Below are positions 10,042 through 19,775 of a DNA stretch of 64,000 nt, piece by piece. Under the pieces are notes generated by a model. The model had not been told where the DNA came from and made no database searches. It was given only the letters and a program-made list of their open reading frames with translations. The stretch is from Dasania marina DSM 21967 (GTDB lineage: Bacteria; Pseudomonadota; Gammaproteobacteria; Pseudomonadales; Dasaniaceae), in NCBI RefSeq assembly GCF_000373485.1, contig NZ_KB891590.1:56862-120861 (forward strand), given 5' to 3'. How positions within the stretch are numbered: the stretch's first letter is position 1; each line of letters begins with the position of its first letter. Position numbers and translations under genes: made by a program.

Positions 10042-10479
10042 ATGACCCGTTCCTATACCGGTGGGTGCGAGCACGTTCATATGAAAGCGAAGGCAGAGCC
10101 TATCGACAATCACGTCTGTCATTGTAATGTTTGCAAAGGCGTAACTGGACAGCAGACCACGCATGTGGCCTTTTTCAAACACGCCGATCTTTCGGCCGAT
10201 CACCCCGAAAAAATGAAGCGCCAGCCGTTCAATAAGGACAACCCAAGCGGCCCACTCGAGCTTTGCACCTGTGCCGATTGTGGTGCCGCCCTAATGCTCG
10301 ATGACAAACAAAAACGCATCCGCGTGGCAGTGCCAAACGTCATGGGCTACAAAGACTCATTCCCCAAGCCCACTTATCACGCATTCTACGACACCTCAAA
10401 AGGCTACCCTAAGCCATCAGACGGCCGCCCGGTTTATGAAGGCCTGCGTCCTGAATTCGTTTGGCCTGAACCCGTCTAA
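10042..10479 (+). CDS. GFA/CENP-V domain zinc protein
   Basis: A 145-residue protein of the glutathione-dependent formaldehyde-activating (GFA) fold, which binds zinc through paired CxC/CxxC motifs. CHCNVC (about residues 30-35) and CTCADC (about 74-79) are intact. The N-terminal GGCxC motif reads GGCEH, so one usual cysteine is missing. A near-consensus AAAGGAGA lies upstream of ATG 10042. It is followed 210 bases later by the class III alcohol dehydrogenase, which acts on the glutathione-formaldehyde adduct, so a role in formaldehyde handling is plausible. Many GFA-fold proteins do other things, so this stays an inference. Confidence 0.85.
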   Translation: MTRSYTGGCEHVHMKAKAEPIDNHVCHCNVCKGVTGQQTTHVAFFKHADLSADHPEKMKRQPFNKDNPSGPLELCTCADCGAALMLDDKQKRIRVAVPNVMGYKDSFPKPTYHAFYDTSKGYPKPSDGRPVYEGLRPEFVWPEPV

Positions 10480-10680
10480 GCTGTCGGGTTTATCCTCGAC
10501 TATACAGGGGTTCAGGAAACACTCTTTCCGCAGGTAAGTAGCGGATGGTCAATGGCTTTAATGAACCCCAGCCCCATTCTTGACTTCGGCACCGTCGCCC
10601 TTACCGGGAGGCTAACATGACCAATACTACAGGCACACCTAAGTTATACACCCAATGAAATATCATTAGCTAAACAGTGA

Positions 10681-11820
<1,140 letters not shown>

Positions 11821-12279
11821 CCCTTGTCCTGCTGACCGCTAGTAAACTAATACTATGGGGGCAGCATTTTGAAGCCTTTCCCTAGCAATTCAAACTAAAG
11901 CGTTAATACAAGCTTTGGGAAATGGCATCAATAACACAGCCACCGCAGCTATTAAACGAAAAAATGTCTGAGCTGCACTAGCTTTCAGGCTTGAGCAGCT
12001 GCGCATTACCGCTGATATAGACGTCCACTATGGGCTGGCGGATTTTTAATCGGTAAAGGCCTGCTTTGTTTCAACTTACACTATCTTTATTCAGTTTATT
12101 CCGCACATAAACGAAAGGGATGAAGTCCCGCTAACAGTGATTAATGTTTTACACAAATCTAATTAATCAGACCATTAATTCAGTGGTCAGGCAGCAATAT
12201 AATCCGTAAAATATACGGCCGTAGCCTTTAAGCTTCAATCGTTTTCCTCCACCCACAAAAACCATAAAAAAGTTGTTAA
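11821..12279. other. Intergenic stretch with no visible gene
   Basis: About 460 bases between adhC and the decayed dusA copy. Short open pieces exist (for example LEQLRITADIDVHYGLADF near 11990-12050), but they have no start signal and were not recognised. No terminator hairpin with a T-run was seen. Confidence 0.5.
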
Positions 12280-12335
12280 TTATCAATGCGTTAGATAGAT
12301 AACTCTGTTATGCCCCGCTGATAAACTGGTCAGAC
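12280..12335 (+). repeat. Decayed partial copy of the dusA start region
   Basis: Aligns without gaps to 12456-12511 (the dusA start codon and first 16 codons), with about 45 of 56 bases identical. The copy has lost the ATG (GCG) and carries a stop after LDR, so it is not translated as dusA. It lies 176 bases upstream of the functional copy. Confidence 0.75.
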
Positions 12336-12386
12336 TAAACTCATTAGAACTTGTATTCACTGGGCTGTAGAGGTATTGAAAATTAT

Positions 12387-12418
12387 AATGGTACACAAAC
12401 AGTACACTTTTGAGCAAC
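12387..12418 (+). repeat. Short dispersed repeat, copy 2
   Basis: Same halves as 7220-7240 (AATGGTACAC and TTTTGAGCAAC), separated here by 11 bases that partly duplicate GTACAC. It lies in the dusA leader. Confidence 0.6.
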
Positions 12419-12463
12419 ATACTGCTCTCACTCATCAACACAGCAATAAGCTCAGTTATCAAT

Positions 12464-13489
12464 ATGTTAGATAGAAAATTCTGTTGCGCCCCTCTCATGG
12501 ATTGGTCAGACCGCCACTGCCGTTACTTTTGGCGCCAACTCAGCCAACAAGCCGTGCTCTACACCGAGATGATTACTACAGGCGCTATTTTGCATGCGGG
12601 GCCAGAACGCTTTTTACCCTTTCATCAGCACGAGAACCCTCTAGCCCTACAGCTGGGTGGCAGCAACCCGCAAGACTTAGGGCGCTGCGCCAAAATTGCC
12701 GAGGACTGGGGCTACGACGAAGTTAACCTTAATTGCGGCTGCCCTTCCGACCGGGTACAAAATGGTATGTTTGGCGCCTGCCTGATGGCACAGCCACAGC
12801 TAGTGGCAGACTGTATAAAAAGCATGCAGGATAGCTGCGCCATACCCGTTACCGTCAAGCACCGTATCGGTATAGACGATATGGAAGACTATCGAGACAT
12901 GGTTGCCTTTGTAGAGCCCATCGCCGCCACCGGCTGTAAAACCTTTATCGTTCACGCGCGCAAAGCCTGGCTACAGGGCTTAAGCCCAAAAGAAAACCGC
13001 GAGATACCACCACTGCAATACGATATGGTTTACCGGCTTAAAAAAGACTTTCCTGATTTAGAAATTATTCTTAATGGCGGCTTAGTTGATTTGGATAGCT
13101 GTGATGCGCCTTTGCAACAAGTTGATGGTGTTATGTTAGGCCGCGCAGCTTATCAAAACCCCTATGTATTAGCCGAGGTGGATCAGCGTTTTTATAATAG
13201 CGATGCGCCGGTTAAAAGCCGCGAACAAGTGCTGCTAGACTTCTTTCCCTATATTGAGCAACAATTAAGCGCAGGCGCACACTTAAATTATATTACCCGC
13301 CACATCTTAGGCTTGTTTCAAGGCCAGCCTGGGGCAAAATTATTTCGCCGCTACATCAGTCAGAACGCACATTTAAAAGGCGCTGGTATAGAAGTATTAC
13401 AGCAAGCCTTGCAACTCATTGTTGACGAGCGCGAGCGCGCCGAGCAGTATCACAATGACAGACTACAGGAACTCAGCCAGCAAAGCTGA
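12464..13489 (+). CDS. dusA: tRNA-dihydrouridine(20/20a) synthase DusA
   Basis: FMN enzyme that reduces uridine to dihydrouridine in the tRNA D-loop. 341 residues from ATG 12464, giving the typical MLDRKFCCAPLMDWSDRHCR start; an upstream TTG at 12410 is open but not conserved in character. Seen: the catalytic-Cys region LNCGCPSDRVQ, the phosphate/FMN region VKHRIGIDD, FIVHARKAWL, and LNGGL followed by VMLGRAAYQNP. No good ribosome-binding site is visible before ATG. It runs straight into tal (21 bases apart), then the TerB-like gene, so the three probably share a transcript. Dus next to tal and rssBC matches the Pseudomonas arrangement. Confidence 0.95.
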   Translation: MLDRKFCCAPLMDWSDRHCRYFWRQLSQQAVLYTEMITTGAILHAGPERFLPFHQHENPLALQLGGSNPQDLGRCAKIAEDWGYDEVNLNCGCPSDRVQNGMFGACLMAQPQLVADCIKSMQDSCAIPVTVKHRIGIDDMEDYRDMVAFVEPIAATGCKTFIVHARKAWLQGLSPKENREIPPLQYDMVYRLKKDFPDLEIILNGGLVDLDSCDAPLQQVDGVMLGRAAYQNPYVLAEVDQRFYNSDAPVKSREQVLLDFFPYIEQQLSAGAHLNYITRHILGLFQGQPGAKLFRRYISQNAHLKGAGIEVLQQALQLIVDERERAEQYHNDRLQELSQQS

Positions 13490-13510
13490 AAACACCAATA
13501 AGGATTGAGC

Positions 13511-14461
13511 ATGAGTAGTAATAAACTAGAGCAACTTAAAAGCATGACCGATGTGGTCGCCGACACCGGCGACATAGAAGCCATCGCCCGCTTTAAGCCC
13601 TTAGATGCAACCACCAACCCCTCGCTATTATTAAAAGCTGCCCAGCTGCCCCAATACGGCCAGCTAGTCAGCGAGTCTAAAGACTGGGCACTGCAACAAG
13701 TAGGCAGCCAAGCCGAACAACTGGCGCTGTGCAGCGATAAACTAGCCGTTGCCATAGGCTGTGAAATTTTAAGCATTATTCCCGGCCGCATATCCACCGA
13801 AGTGGATGCTCGCCTCTCCTTTGACACTCAAGCCACCCTAGCGAAAGCGCGCAGCCTTATTGCACTTTATGAAGCTGCAGGTATTAGCAAAGAACGGGTA
13901 TTAATTAAAATCGCCTCTACTTGGGAAGGTATACGCGCCGCTGAAACTCTTGAAAAAGAAGGCATAAACTGCAACCTAACGTTGTTGTTTGGCTTTGCCC
14001 AGGCCGCGGCCTGTGCCGACGCCGGCGTGTTTCTTATCTCGCCGTTTGTGGGCCGTATTTTAGATTGGTATAAAGCCAGCACCGGCCACAGCTACAGCGC
14101 CGAAACCGACCCCGGCGTGCAGTCAGTCAGCCATATTTATAATTTTTATAAACAGCACAACTACAACACCGTGGTAATGGGTGCCAGCTTTAGAAATACC
14201 GGTGAGATTGAGCAGCTGGCAGGCTGTGACCGCCTCACCATTAGCCCGCAGCTATTAGAGGAGCTAAGCCAAGACAGTGGCTTACTCACGCCAAAACTCA
14301 GCCGCGATAATACTGGCGCAGCGATTAGCAAAATAGATTTACACGAAAGCAGCTTCCGCTGGCATATGAATGAAGACGCCATGGCCACAGAGAAATTAGC
14401 TGAAGGCATACGTAACTTCACAGCCGATCAACGTAAACTAGAACATCTATTAAAGCAGTAG
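13511..14461 (+). CDS. tal: Transaldolase
   Basis: Pentose-phosphate pathway enzyme that moves a dihydroxyacetone unit between sugar phosphates. 316 residues, the TalB-type length. Seen: [12 protein letters not shown] near the N-terminus, the Schiff-base lysine region [13 protein letters not shown] (about residue 130), [10 protein letters not shown], and [13 protein letters not shown]. The start is ATG 13511, with AAGGA seven bases upstream; a TTG two codons earlier is in frame but less likely. It lies 21 bases after dusA and 4 before the next gene, implying one operon. Confidence 0.96.
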   Translation: MSSNKLEQLKSMTDVVADTGDIEAIARFKPLDATTNPSLLLKAAQLPQYGQLVSESKDWALQQVGSQAEQLALCSDKLAVAIGCEILSIIPGRISTEVDARLSFDTQATLAKARSLIALYEAAGISKERVLIKIASTWEGIRAAETLEKEGINCNLTLLFGFAQAAACADAGVFLISPFVGRILDWYKASTGHSYSAETDPGVQSVSHIYNFYKQHNYNTVVMGASFRNTGEIEQLAGCDRLTISPQLLEELSQDSGLLTPKLSRDNTGAAISKIDLHESSFRWHMNEDAMATEKLAEGIRNFTADQRKLEHLLKQ

Positions 14462-14465
14462 CATT

Positions 14466-14918
14466 ATGTTTAAAAAAATACAGCAATTTTTTAACGAACA
14501 ACTGACGTTGCAAGATAGCGATGGCGAATCACAACAGCCGAAAGTTGATTTGGCGGCGGCAGCTTTATTAATTGAACTCAGCCGCGCCGATTTTGAAATT
14601 AGCACGGTAGAGCAACAAGCCATAGAGCAGGCACTCATTAAAACCTTAGGCTTAGCGCAAACACAACTCAACCAACTGATAGAATTAGCGGAATTAGAAA
14701 ACAAGCAGGCCACCTCTTTATTCGAGTTTACCCGCCACATAAATGAGGCCTATAGCTCAGCGCAGAAATTCGAATTATTAAAAGCTTTATGGCAGGTAGC
14801 GGTTGCCGATGGTGATATTAGTAAATACGAAGATAACTTAATTCGAAAAATTGCCGGGTTGATTTACGCACCGCACAGCGACTTCATCAAAAGCAAGTTA
14901 GCCGTAATAAATAGGTAG
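14466..14918 (+). CDS. TerB-like (tellurite-resistance TerB family) protein
   Basis: A 150-residue, mostly helical cytoplasmic protein. The acidic segments ELSRADFEISTVEQQAI and AVADGDISKYEDNLIRKIA are typical of TerB-family metal-binding helices, where two copies of a D-x-D-type loop pair up. The molecular role of most stand-alone TerB proteins is unknown; tellurite resistance should not be assumed, as no other ter gene is present. It starts four bases after tal, so is co-transcribed. Confidence 0.8.
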   Translation: MFKKIQQFFNEQLTLQDSDGESQQPKVDLAAAALLIELSRADFEISTVEQQAIEQALIKTLGLAQTQLNQLIELAELENKQATSLFEFTRHINEAYSSAQKFELLKALWQVAVADGDISKYEDNLIRKIAGLIYAPHSDFIKSKLAVINR

Positions 14919-14943
14919 ATAGATAGATAAATGGATAGATAGC
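14913..14943 (+). repeat. GATA-type tetranucleotide microsatellite
   Basis: About seven imperfect GATA/GATG units directly after the TerB-like stop, between converging genes. No coding role. Confidence 0.8.
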
Positions 14944-14952
14944 CAGCTAAGT

Positions 14953-15447
14953 TTACTTAAAGGCTTTAGGCGTTTCTAAGGCACAGACTAAATCACAAAA
15001 ATCCGCGTGATTTTGTTTGTTTAAGCCCATTAATATCTTATGAGCCTCTAACACCTTACTGCGCACCTGCCTCTCGCTACCTTGTTTCACAGGCAGTTCT
15101 TGCAAGTCATCAGCATCGGTGATTTCATCACTGTAAATATTAAAAACTTTGGTGAAACCCATACTCTGCAGCAAACGGGTGATATCGGGATTGGGTGATA
15201 ATATGGTGGGTATATCTAGGCCGTGTTTTTTCGCCTGTATTGCCAGCTTGGCCAATAGACCTAAAGAAGTACTGTCTATACCTAGGGTTTCGGCCAAGTC
15301 TACCGTTACCCCAGAGAAATCACTGGCCGCAAACATCTGCTCTATATATTCATCTATAGTATTACAAAGCGTCAGGCGTACATCGCCTGTCAGCTTTATC
15401 ATATATGTGCCTTGATGATCGGCAACTAGCATTTTACCTGACTGCAT
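14953..15447 (-). CDS. rssC: STAS-domain anti-sigma-factor antagonist, RssC-like
   Basis: 164-residue STAS protein. The switch serine lies in the motif DSTSLGLLAKLA (about residues 57-68), after beta-strand SGVTVDLAET. Proteins of this type alternate between phosphorylated and free states to sequester or release a partner kinase or sigma antagonist. It follows rssB on the same strand, 32 bases apart. In Pseudomonas the homologous pair next to tal controls RpoS-related stress responses; the symbol rests on this synteny plus domain match. A C-terminal extension of about 60 residues beyond STAS is unexplained. Confidence 0.82.
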   Translation of the reverse strand: MQSGKMLVADHQGTYMIKLTGDVRLTLCNTIDEYIEQMFAASDFSGVTVDLAETLGIDSTSLGLLAKLAIQAKKHGLDIPTILSPNPDITRLLQSMGFTKVFNIYSDEITDADDLQELPVKQGSERQVRSKVLEAHKILMGLNKQNHADFCDLVCALETPKAFK

Positions 15448-15479
15448 ACATAAATCTCAGTGGCTGCGCCACCACTACG

Positions 15480-16664
15480 CTAATGATAACCCTTGGAAAT
15501 TAATAACACGGCAATATCATCGGGAAAATCAATAATTTGCTGTAACTCTAAGCTTTCGGCTAAGGCCTCTACCGATAGTTGCGCCTGCTGTAAGCGCTCT
15601 AGTAAAAAGGCTTCCTGCGCCCGCAAGCCCTCTCTAGGCAATATCTCTAAGATGCCATCTGAAAACAAGGTCAGCACAAATTTATCGGGCAAGTTAATAA
15701 GCTGCTCATTAAACTCTGGCTCATCAAACAAGCCCACCGGCATGCCCTCGCCTACCAAGAACTGGCTATCGCCCTCAGTGCTTAAAATAGGCTGCGGCAA
15801 GTGCCCTGCATTAGCATACTTAAGCTCACCACTGGCCAGATGTAAAACCCCTATACACATAGTGAGATGCTTGCCCACGCCGGTATCAAAAATGACACTA
15901 TTCGATAACGTCAACATGCTCAACGGCGACAGTATGGAGGGATCCTGTTTGTGTAAATAATCTGAGCGCTTGCGGGCAAATAGGTTTTTTAGCAATACCG
16001 TTACAAAAGCCGACGAGGCACCGTGGCCAGACACATCGGCAATAAAAAACACACAATGCTCTTTACCTACAGTGATATATTCGATGAAGTCGCCGCTAAG
16101 GTATAGCGAGGGAAATATACGGTGGCTAAAATGATAAGCACCGATTTGATAAGGTGAGGCTGGCAGCATTTTAAACTGTACTTGGCGACCGGCTTTTTGA
16201 TCTTGCTCCAGCAGTGCTAGGCTGTTTTTTAGCTCTAGGTTGGCCTGCTCTAGCTTCTGCTTATAGAGGGCATTTTCGCGCTGTAATTGTGCGTACTCAA
16301 TACTGCGAGTAACCGCATGCTCTAACATTTTGACATCGATGATAGGCTTAAACAGATAATCGCTAGCCCCAAAGCGCAGGGCTTGCACAACATCCTGCAC
16401 TTCACTGGTTTCTGACAGCACTACCACAGGGGTACTTGCAACGATCTTTTGTATCTCGGCTAGCAGTTTGCCGTCACCACAGTAAGGCACGCTTAAGTCG
16501 CAGAGTATAACATCGGGGTTATACTGGCGATAAAGCGCCAAACCTTGGTCACCTGTAACCGCTTGGTAACAAGTATAGCCCTGAACTTGCACATAATTGA
16601 CGATAGTAGCCAGAGCCTGCTCATCATCATCAATTACCAAGAGGCTGAATTGCAGCGATGTCAT
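15480..16664 (-). CDS. rssB: Response regulator with PP2C-type phosphatase output, RssB-like
   Basis: 394 residues: an N-terminal receiver domain (acidic DDDE near residues 12-15; phospho-acceptor Asp in VILCDLSVP; later VVVLSETS), a coiled-coil linker (about 125-160), and a SpoIIE/PP2C phosphatase (SGDFIEYI, FIADVSGHGASSAF, LTLFSDGILE). This is the length and layout of Pseudomonas RssB, which dephosphorylates its STAS partner. No C-terminal HATPase kinase domain is present, unlike HsbR. Start ATG 16664. It is followed by rssC in a two-gene operon, and a PilZ gene diverges upstream, so the block looks like a signalling island. Confidence 0.88.
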   Translation of the reverse strand: MTSLQFSLLVIDDDEQALATIVNYVQVQGYTCYQAVTGDQGLALYRQYNPDVILCDLSVPYCGDGKLLAEIQKIVASTPVVVLSETSEVQDVVQALRFGASDYLFKPIIDVKMLEHAVTRSIEYAQLQRENALYKQKLEQANLELKNSLALLEQDQKAGRQVQFKMLPASPYQIGAYHFSHRIFPSLYLSGDFIEYITVGKEHCVFFIADVSGHGASSAFVTVLLKNLFARKRSDYLHKQDPSILSPLSMLTLSNSVIFDTGVGKHLTMCIGVLHLASGELKYANAGHLPQPILSTEGDSQFLVGEGMPVGLFDEPEFNEQLINLPDKFVLTLFSDGILEILPREGLRAQEAFLLERLQQAQLSVEALAESLELQQIIDFPDDIAVLLISKGYH

Positions 16665-16906
16665 TTAAAAACCCGATTTTTCACAATTATCTACACTTAC
16701 ACTTATGTCTACGCAAGTGCCTATGGCAATGCCGACTATATAGAGTCTACTGTAGTTTAACTAAGGCAGCTTTTGAAAGTGGCCAGAACATACTCTTATA
16801 AGAGTGGGACTTCAATAGCAGAAAGCCAAAATAATAGCGACTAACATTGACGGCTGTGGGTAGGCGTATTATAAAAGGTAACAATAAGAACTGTGAGGTA
16901 ATCGCT

Positions 16907-17209
16907 ATGACGGCAATCAACCGTAGTTACGATGAGAAGCGCGACTTTATTCGTATGCAGGTCAACTCCCCTATCAGCATCCATCACCAGGGTAAGCAAT
17001 ACAATGGCCTGTGCATGGATTTAAGCGGCACAGGGCTCAAGATAGCCTGTAGTGATACGTTGCCCATAGGGGCTGAGTGCGAAGTGTCTATAGCCCCACA
17101 AGAGCAGGGGCAGCACTCTTTTAAAGCCTTGGCCACGGTGAGCCGGGTAGAGAGTGACCAAGAAGACCAATACCTTCTAGGCTTTAGTATCGAGCAAATA
17201 CTCTCCTAA
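16907..17209 (+). CDS. PilZ-domain c-di-GMP-binding protein
   Basis: A 100-residue single-domain protein. The c-di-GMP motifs are visible: R-x3-R in EKRDFIRMQ and D-x-S-x2-G in CMDLSGTGLKI. ATG 16907 is chosen because GTGAGG lies nine bases upstream and it directly precedes the domain; the frame is open back to 16847. Single PilZ proteins act as second-messenger adaptors. It diverges from rssB, suggesting linked control of motility or surface behaviour, which is inference. Confidence 0.88.
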   Translation: MTAINRSYDEKRDFIRMQVNSPISIHHQGKQYNGLCMDLSGTGLKIACSDTLPIGAECEVSIAPQEQGQHSFKALATVSRVESDQEDQYLLGFSIEQILS

Positions 17210-17266
17210 AGCCCAGCCTCAACAGGGCTCTCAGACAAGGCTCAGGGGGAATTCAGATAAGACCGG

Positions 17267-18007
17267 CTAATCCCAATTATCGAAGGACTCAAAATCCTCC
17301 TCACCAAAACCACTGGCCTCTACCTCTACCCCTGCCGCTGCATCCCTACGCTGTAGGTACACATCGCGTATAAAAATATACCGGTCTCCGGATAGTAGAT
17401 CTTCGGCTTTTAACAAGCTGGCACGCTTGTCGACAATTTGCGCCGCTTTTACCTGATTTCTAGTGCGTATATGGTTTAATTCATTGGAGTAATCGCTGGT
17501 AGCACCATCAACCACCACGCCAAAGCCATCCCTCAACGTAGAGGGCCCTATCATGGGCAGCACCACGTAGGGCCCAGAATCCAGCCCCCAGGCAGCCAGC
17601 GTTAAGCCAAAGTCCTGGTCGTGCTTTTCCAATCCCACCTTGCTGGCGACATCAAAAATACCCAATATGCCTATCGTACTGTTAATTAAAAAACGGCCGG
17701 TATCAGCTCCCGCCCGAGCAAACTCGAACTGTAATAAGTCATTGGCAATAGTGGTGATCTCTAGAAAATTTGAAAACACATTACTAATACCCGTTTCCAC
17801 CGGGTCGGGAGTCACGGCACGGTAACCACGGGCAACCGGCGCCAACACATAGCGATCGGCAGTATCGTTAAACACAAACACTTTGCGGTTAAGGCTTTCC
17901 CAAGGGTCACGGGGGTTCTCTATCTCCAAAGCCTCGGCATTGGCGTGAAAGCTGTAATGTGTAATAAAAGTAATTAAACTGGCGTATAGAAACCCGCGCA
18001 TAAGCAT
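17267..18007 (-). CDS. MlaA/VacJ-family outer-membrane lipid-asymmetry protein without lipobox
   Basis: MlaA proteins extract misplaced phospholipids from the outer membrane. Family stretches are clear: NPRDPWESLNRKVFVFND, FSNFLEI, NDLLQF, GRFLINSTIG, DFGLTLAAWGLDSGPYVVLP and GPSTLRDGFG. 246 residues. Unlike classical VacJ, there is no cysteine anywhere in the protein; the signal peptide ends HANA and looks like a signal peptidase I type, so it would be non-lipidated. Start ATG 18007 or 18001 (two ATGs two codons apart). It lies 80 bases downstream of the HvfC-like gene on the same strand and could be read through from that operon. No mlaBCDEF genes are nearby. Confidence 0.9.
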   Translation of the reverse strand: MLMRGFLYASLITFITHYSFHANAEALEIENPRDPWESLNRKVFVFNDTADRYVLAPVARGYRAVTPDPVETGISNVFSNFLEITTIANDLLQFEFARAGADTGRFLINSTIGILGIFDVASKVGLEKHDQDFGLTLAAWGLDSGPYVVLPMIGPSTLRDGFGVVVDGATSDYSNELNHIRTRNQVKAAQIVDKRASLLKAEDLLSGDRYIFIRDVYLQRRDAAAGVEVEASGFGEEDFESFDNWD

Positions 18008-18087
18008 CCCATCAATTATGCTGTGTTGAAACAGCGAACATTAATGGAAATAGCGCCAATAATCTAGCGGGGATGTAGAGGAATATA

Positions 18088-18879
18088 TTAAGCAGCGGTA
18101 GCGATAACAACAGTACCTAACAAGATATCTACCGTATACAGCTGTTTATAGATCTCTAGGCCACTGCTAACAATCTGCTCTGGGTTAGGGTGCTGCATCT
18201 CTAAGGCCAGTTGCAGCAACAAATCCCTGCCGTTGCGCTGCTGCGGGTTGTTATTAATTAGCTCTAGTAATCTGGCGGTAACCGCATTGGCCTCCATAAA
18301 CTGCACCGCATCCTGTAGATTGCGATAAACCACTAAATAACTGGCCTGCTCGCTGGGCTGTTGGGGCTGATAATCCGGCCCTATCAAATGTACAGGGTAT
18401 TGATAGGCCAAACTCCAAGCCAATGGCGACGCCACCGGACGCTGCGCCAGCCAGTCAGGCTGCTCGCTAATGCCTTGCTCTATAGCAAGCTGAGGCAGGT
18501 CATCTTCTGCCACATCCAGTGCCAGCTCCACCCATTCATAATGGGCCAAGGCTTGAATAAAAACGGGGTAAGCCTCCGCCGTTAAAATAACGGGGTTAGC
18601 CGCTAAGTAGCGCTGAAACTCTTGGCTGATTTCTAAAAAATAGGGGCTGTGGCAGCGATGTTCAATCATAAAGTCACGCACTAGCGCATGCCAAGCTTGA
18701 TCGTTAATGACACTACGTAACACTGGAAAGGCGCCGCTGACAAAACCTTCAATATTGTTATAAAACAAGTCGCGATAAATATTTAAGCGCCGTTGCTCTA
18801 TATTCTCAGGGGCAGAGGCCTGCTCGGGGTTACGTATATAGGCGGTGAATTGATCGGTGGTTTGTTGCAGCGTGGCCAT
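18088..18879 (-). CDS. hvfC: HvfC-like (DUF2063) partner of the MNIO enzyme
   Basis: 263 residues with the DUF2063 N-terminal domain (ENIEQRRLNIYRDLFYNN, GFVSGAFPVLRS, RDFMIEHRCHSPYFLEISQEF). In HvfBC/bufferin systems this protein binds the precursor and forms a complex with the DUF692 iron enzyme. Its ATG shares one base with the hvfB stop (TAATG), so translation is coupled. It is third in the operon. Function in this organism is inferred from the gene set. Confidence 0.9.
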   Translation of the reverse strand: MATLQQTTDQFTAYIRNPEQASAPENIEQRRLNIYRDLFYNNIEGFVSGAFPVLRSVINDQAWHALVRDFMIEHRCHSPYFLEISQEFQRYLAANPVILTAEAYPVFIQALAHYEWVELALDVAEDDLPQLAIEQGISEQPDWLAQRPVASPLAWSLAYQYPVHLIGPDYQPQQPSEQASYLVVYRNLQDAVQFMEANAVTARLLELINNNPQQRNGRDLLLQLALEMQHPNPEQIVSSGLEIYKQLYTVDILLGTVVIATAA

Positions 18880-19763
18880 TAGCCAGCCGCCTTGGCAGTG
18901 TTGCCCTGTTGAGCTTGGGCCTGCTGAGCCTGGCCCTGAAGAGCTTGTGCCTGTAACTGCCGAATGGTGGCCACTTCGGCCAATAGCTGGTCCATGGGCG
19001 GGAAGTTAAAATCGCGTTCCAACAATGTTGGTAGCACCCCCACCTGCTGGTAGGCCGCTTTCAATAAATCCCATACCGGGCCTATGACATCGGCACCATG
19101 AGTATCAACACGTAGATCCTCGGCCTCTTCAAAATGGCCCGCCACATGGATATAACTGGCGCGCTGCAGAGGCAGCTCGCTTAAAAACTGATAGGGATCG
19201 TAACCATGGTTAATACTGTTGACGTAGATATTATTCACATCTAACAATAACTCGCAGTCGGCCTCGGCCATAACCGCACTAATAAACGCGCTCTCGCTCA
19301 TGTGTTGGTCGGGGGCGCAATAATAGGAGGCATTTTCTAATACTAGCTTTTGCTCTAGCCTATCCTGCACTTCACCAATCCTAGCGGCCACATGTTTAAC
19401 CGCCTCTTCCGTAAACGGGATGGGCATTAAATCGTATAAATGGCCACCGTCACCACAGTAGGTGAGATGCTCTGAATACAGGGGGCAGTCATATTGTTTG
19501 ATAAACTGTTTGATACTATCGATGAGCTCAATATCTAAAGGGGCCGTGCCGCCGATATTGAGTGATAGTCCGTGCAAGTATATAGGGTAGCGTTCGGCTA
19601 TAGCCTGAAACTGCTTACCCAAGCGACCACCCAAGCCTATCCAATTTTCGGGTGCCACTTCAAAAAAATCTAACTCACCGGCGGGTAAGCTTTGCAAAGA
19701 GGACATAATGTCCCTGCGCAAACCTAAACCCGCCAGTGCTACAGCTTTATTAACTAAAGTCAT
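18879..19763 (-). CDS. hvfB: HvfB-like multinuclear non-haem iron oxidase (DUF692, MNIO)
   Basis: Enzyme that oxidatively modifies cysteines of a ribosomal peptide. 294 residues with the DUF692 barrel and metal-ligand stretches: GLSLNIGG, LYSEHLTYCGD, KLVLENASYY, LLDVNNIYVN...NHGYDP, YIHVAGHFE, DTHGADV and LLERDFNFPP. The C-terminal tail is rich in Gln-Ala (about 25 residues). It begins 12 bases after the precursor gene and overlaps hvfC. This order (precursor, DUF692, DUF2063) is that of copper-responsive HvfABC/bufferin operons. No DoxX-type fourth gene follows; an MlaA-like gene does. Confidence 0.93.
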   Translation of the reverse strand: MTLVNKAVALAGLGLRRDIMSSLQSLPAGELDFFEVAPENWIGLGGRLGKQFQAIAERYPIYLHGLSLNIGGTAPLDIELIDSIKQFIKQYDCPLYSEHLTYCGDGGHLYDLMPIPFTEEAVKHVAARIGEVQDRLEQKLVLENASYYCAPDQHMSESAFISAVMAEADCELLLDVNNIYVNSINHGYDPYQFLSELPLQRASYIHVAGHFEEAEDLRVDTHGADVIGPVWDLLKAAYQQVGVLPTLLERDFNFPPMDQLLAEVATIRQLQAQALQGQAQQAQAQQGNTAKAAG

Positions 19764-19775
19764 TACTGCTAGTGC

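Noticed and set aside
12283..12498. 71-codon minus-strand frame over the dusA leader
   Set aside because: Opposite strand of the duplicated dusA start; no other support.
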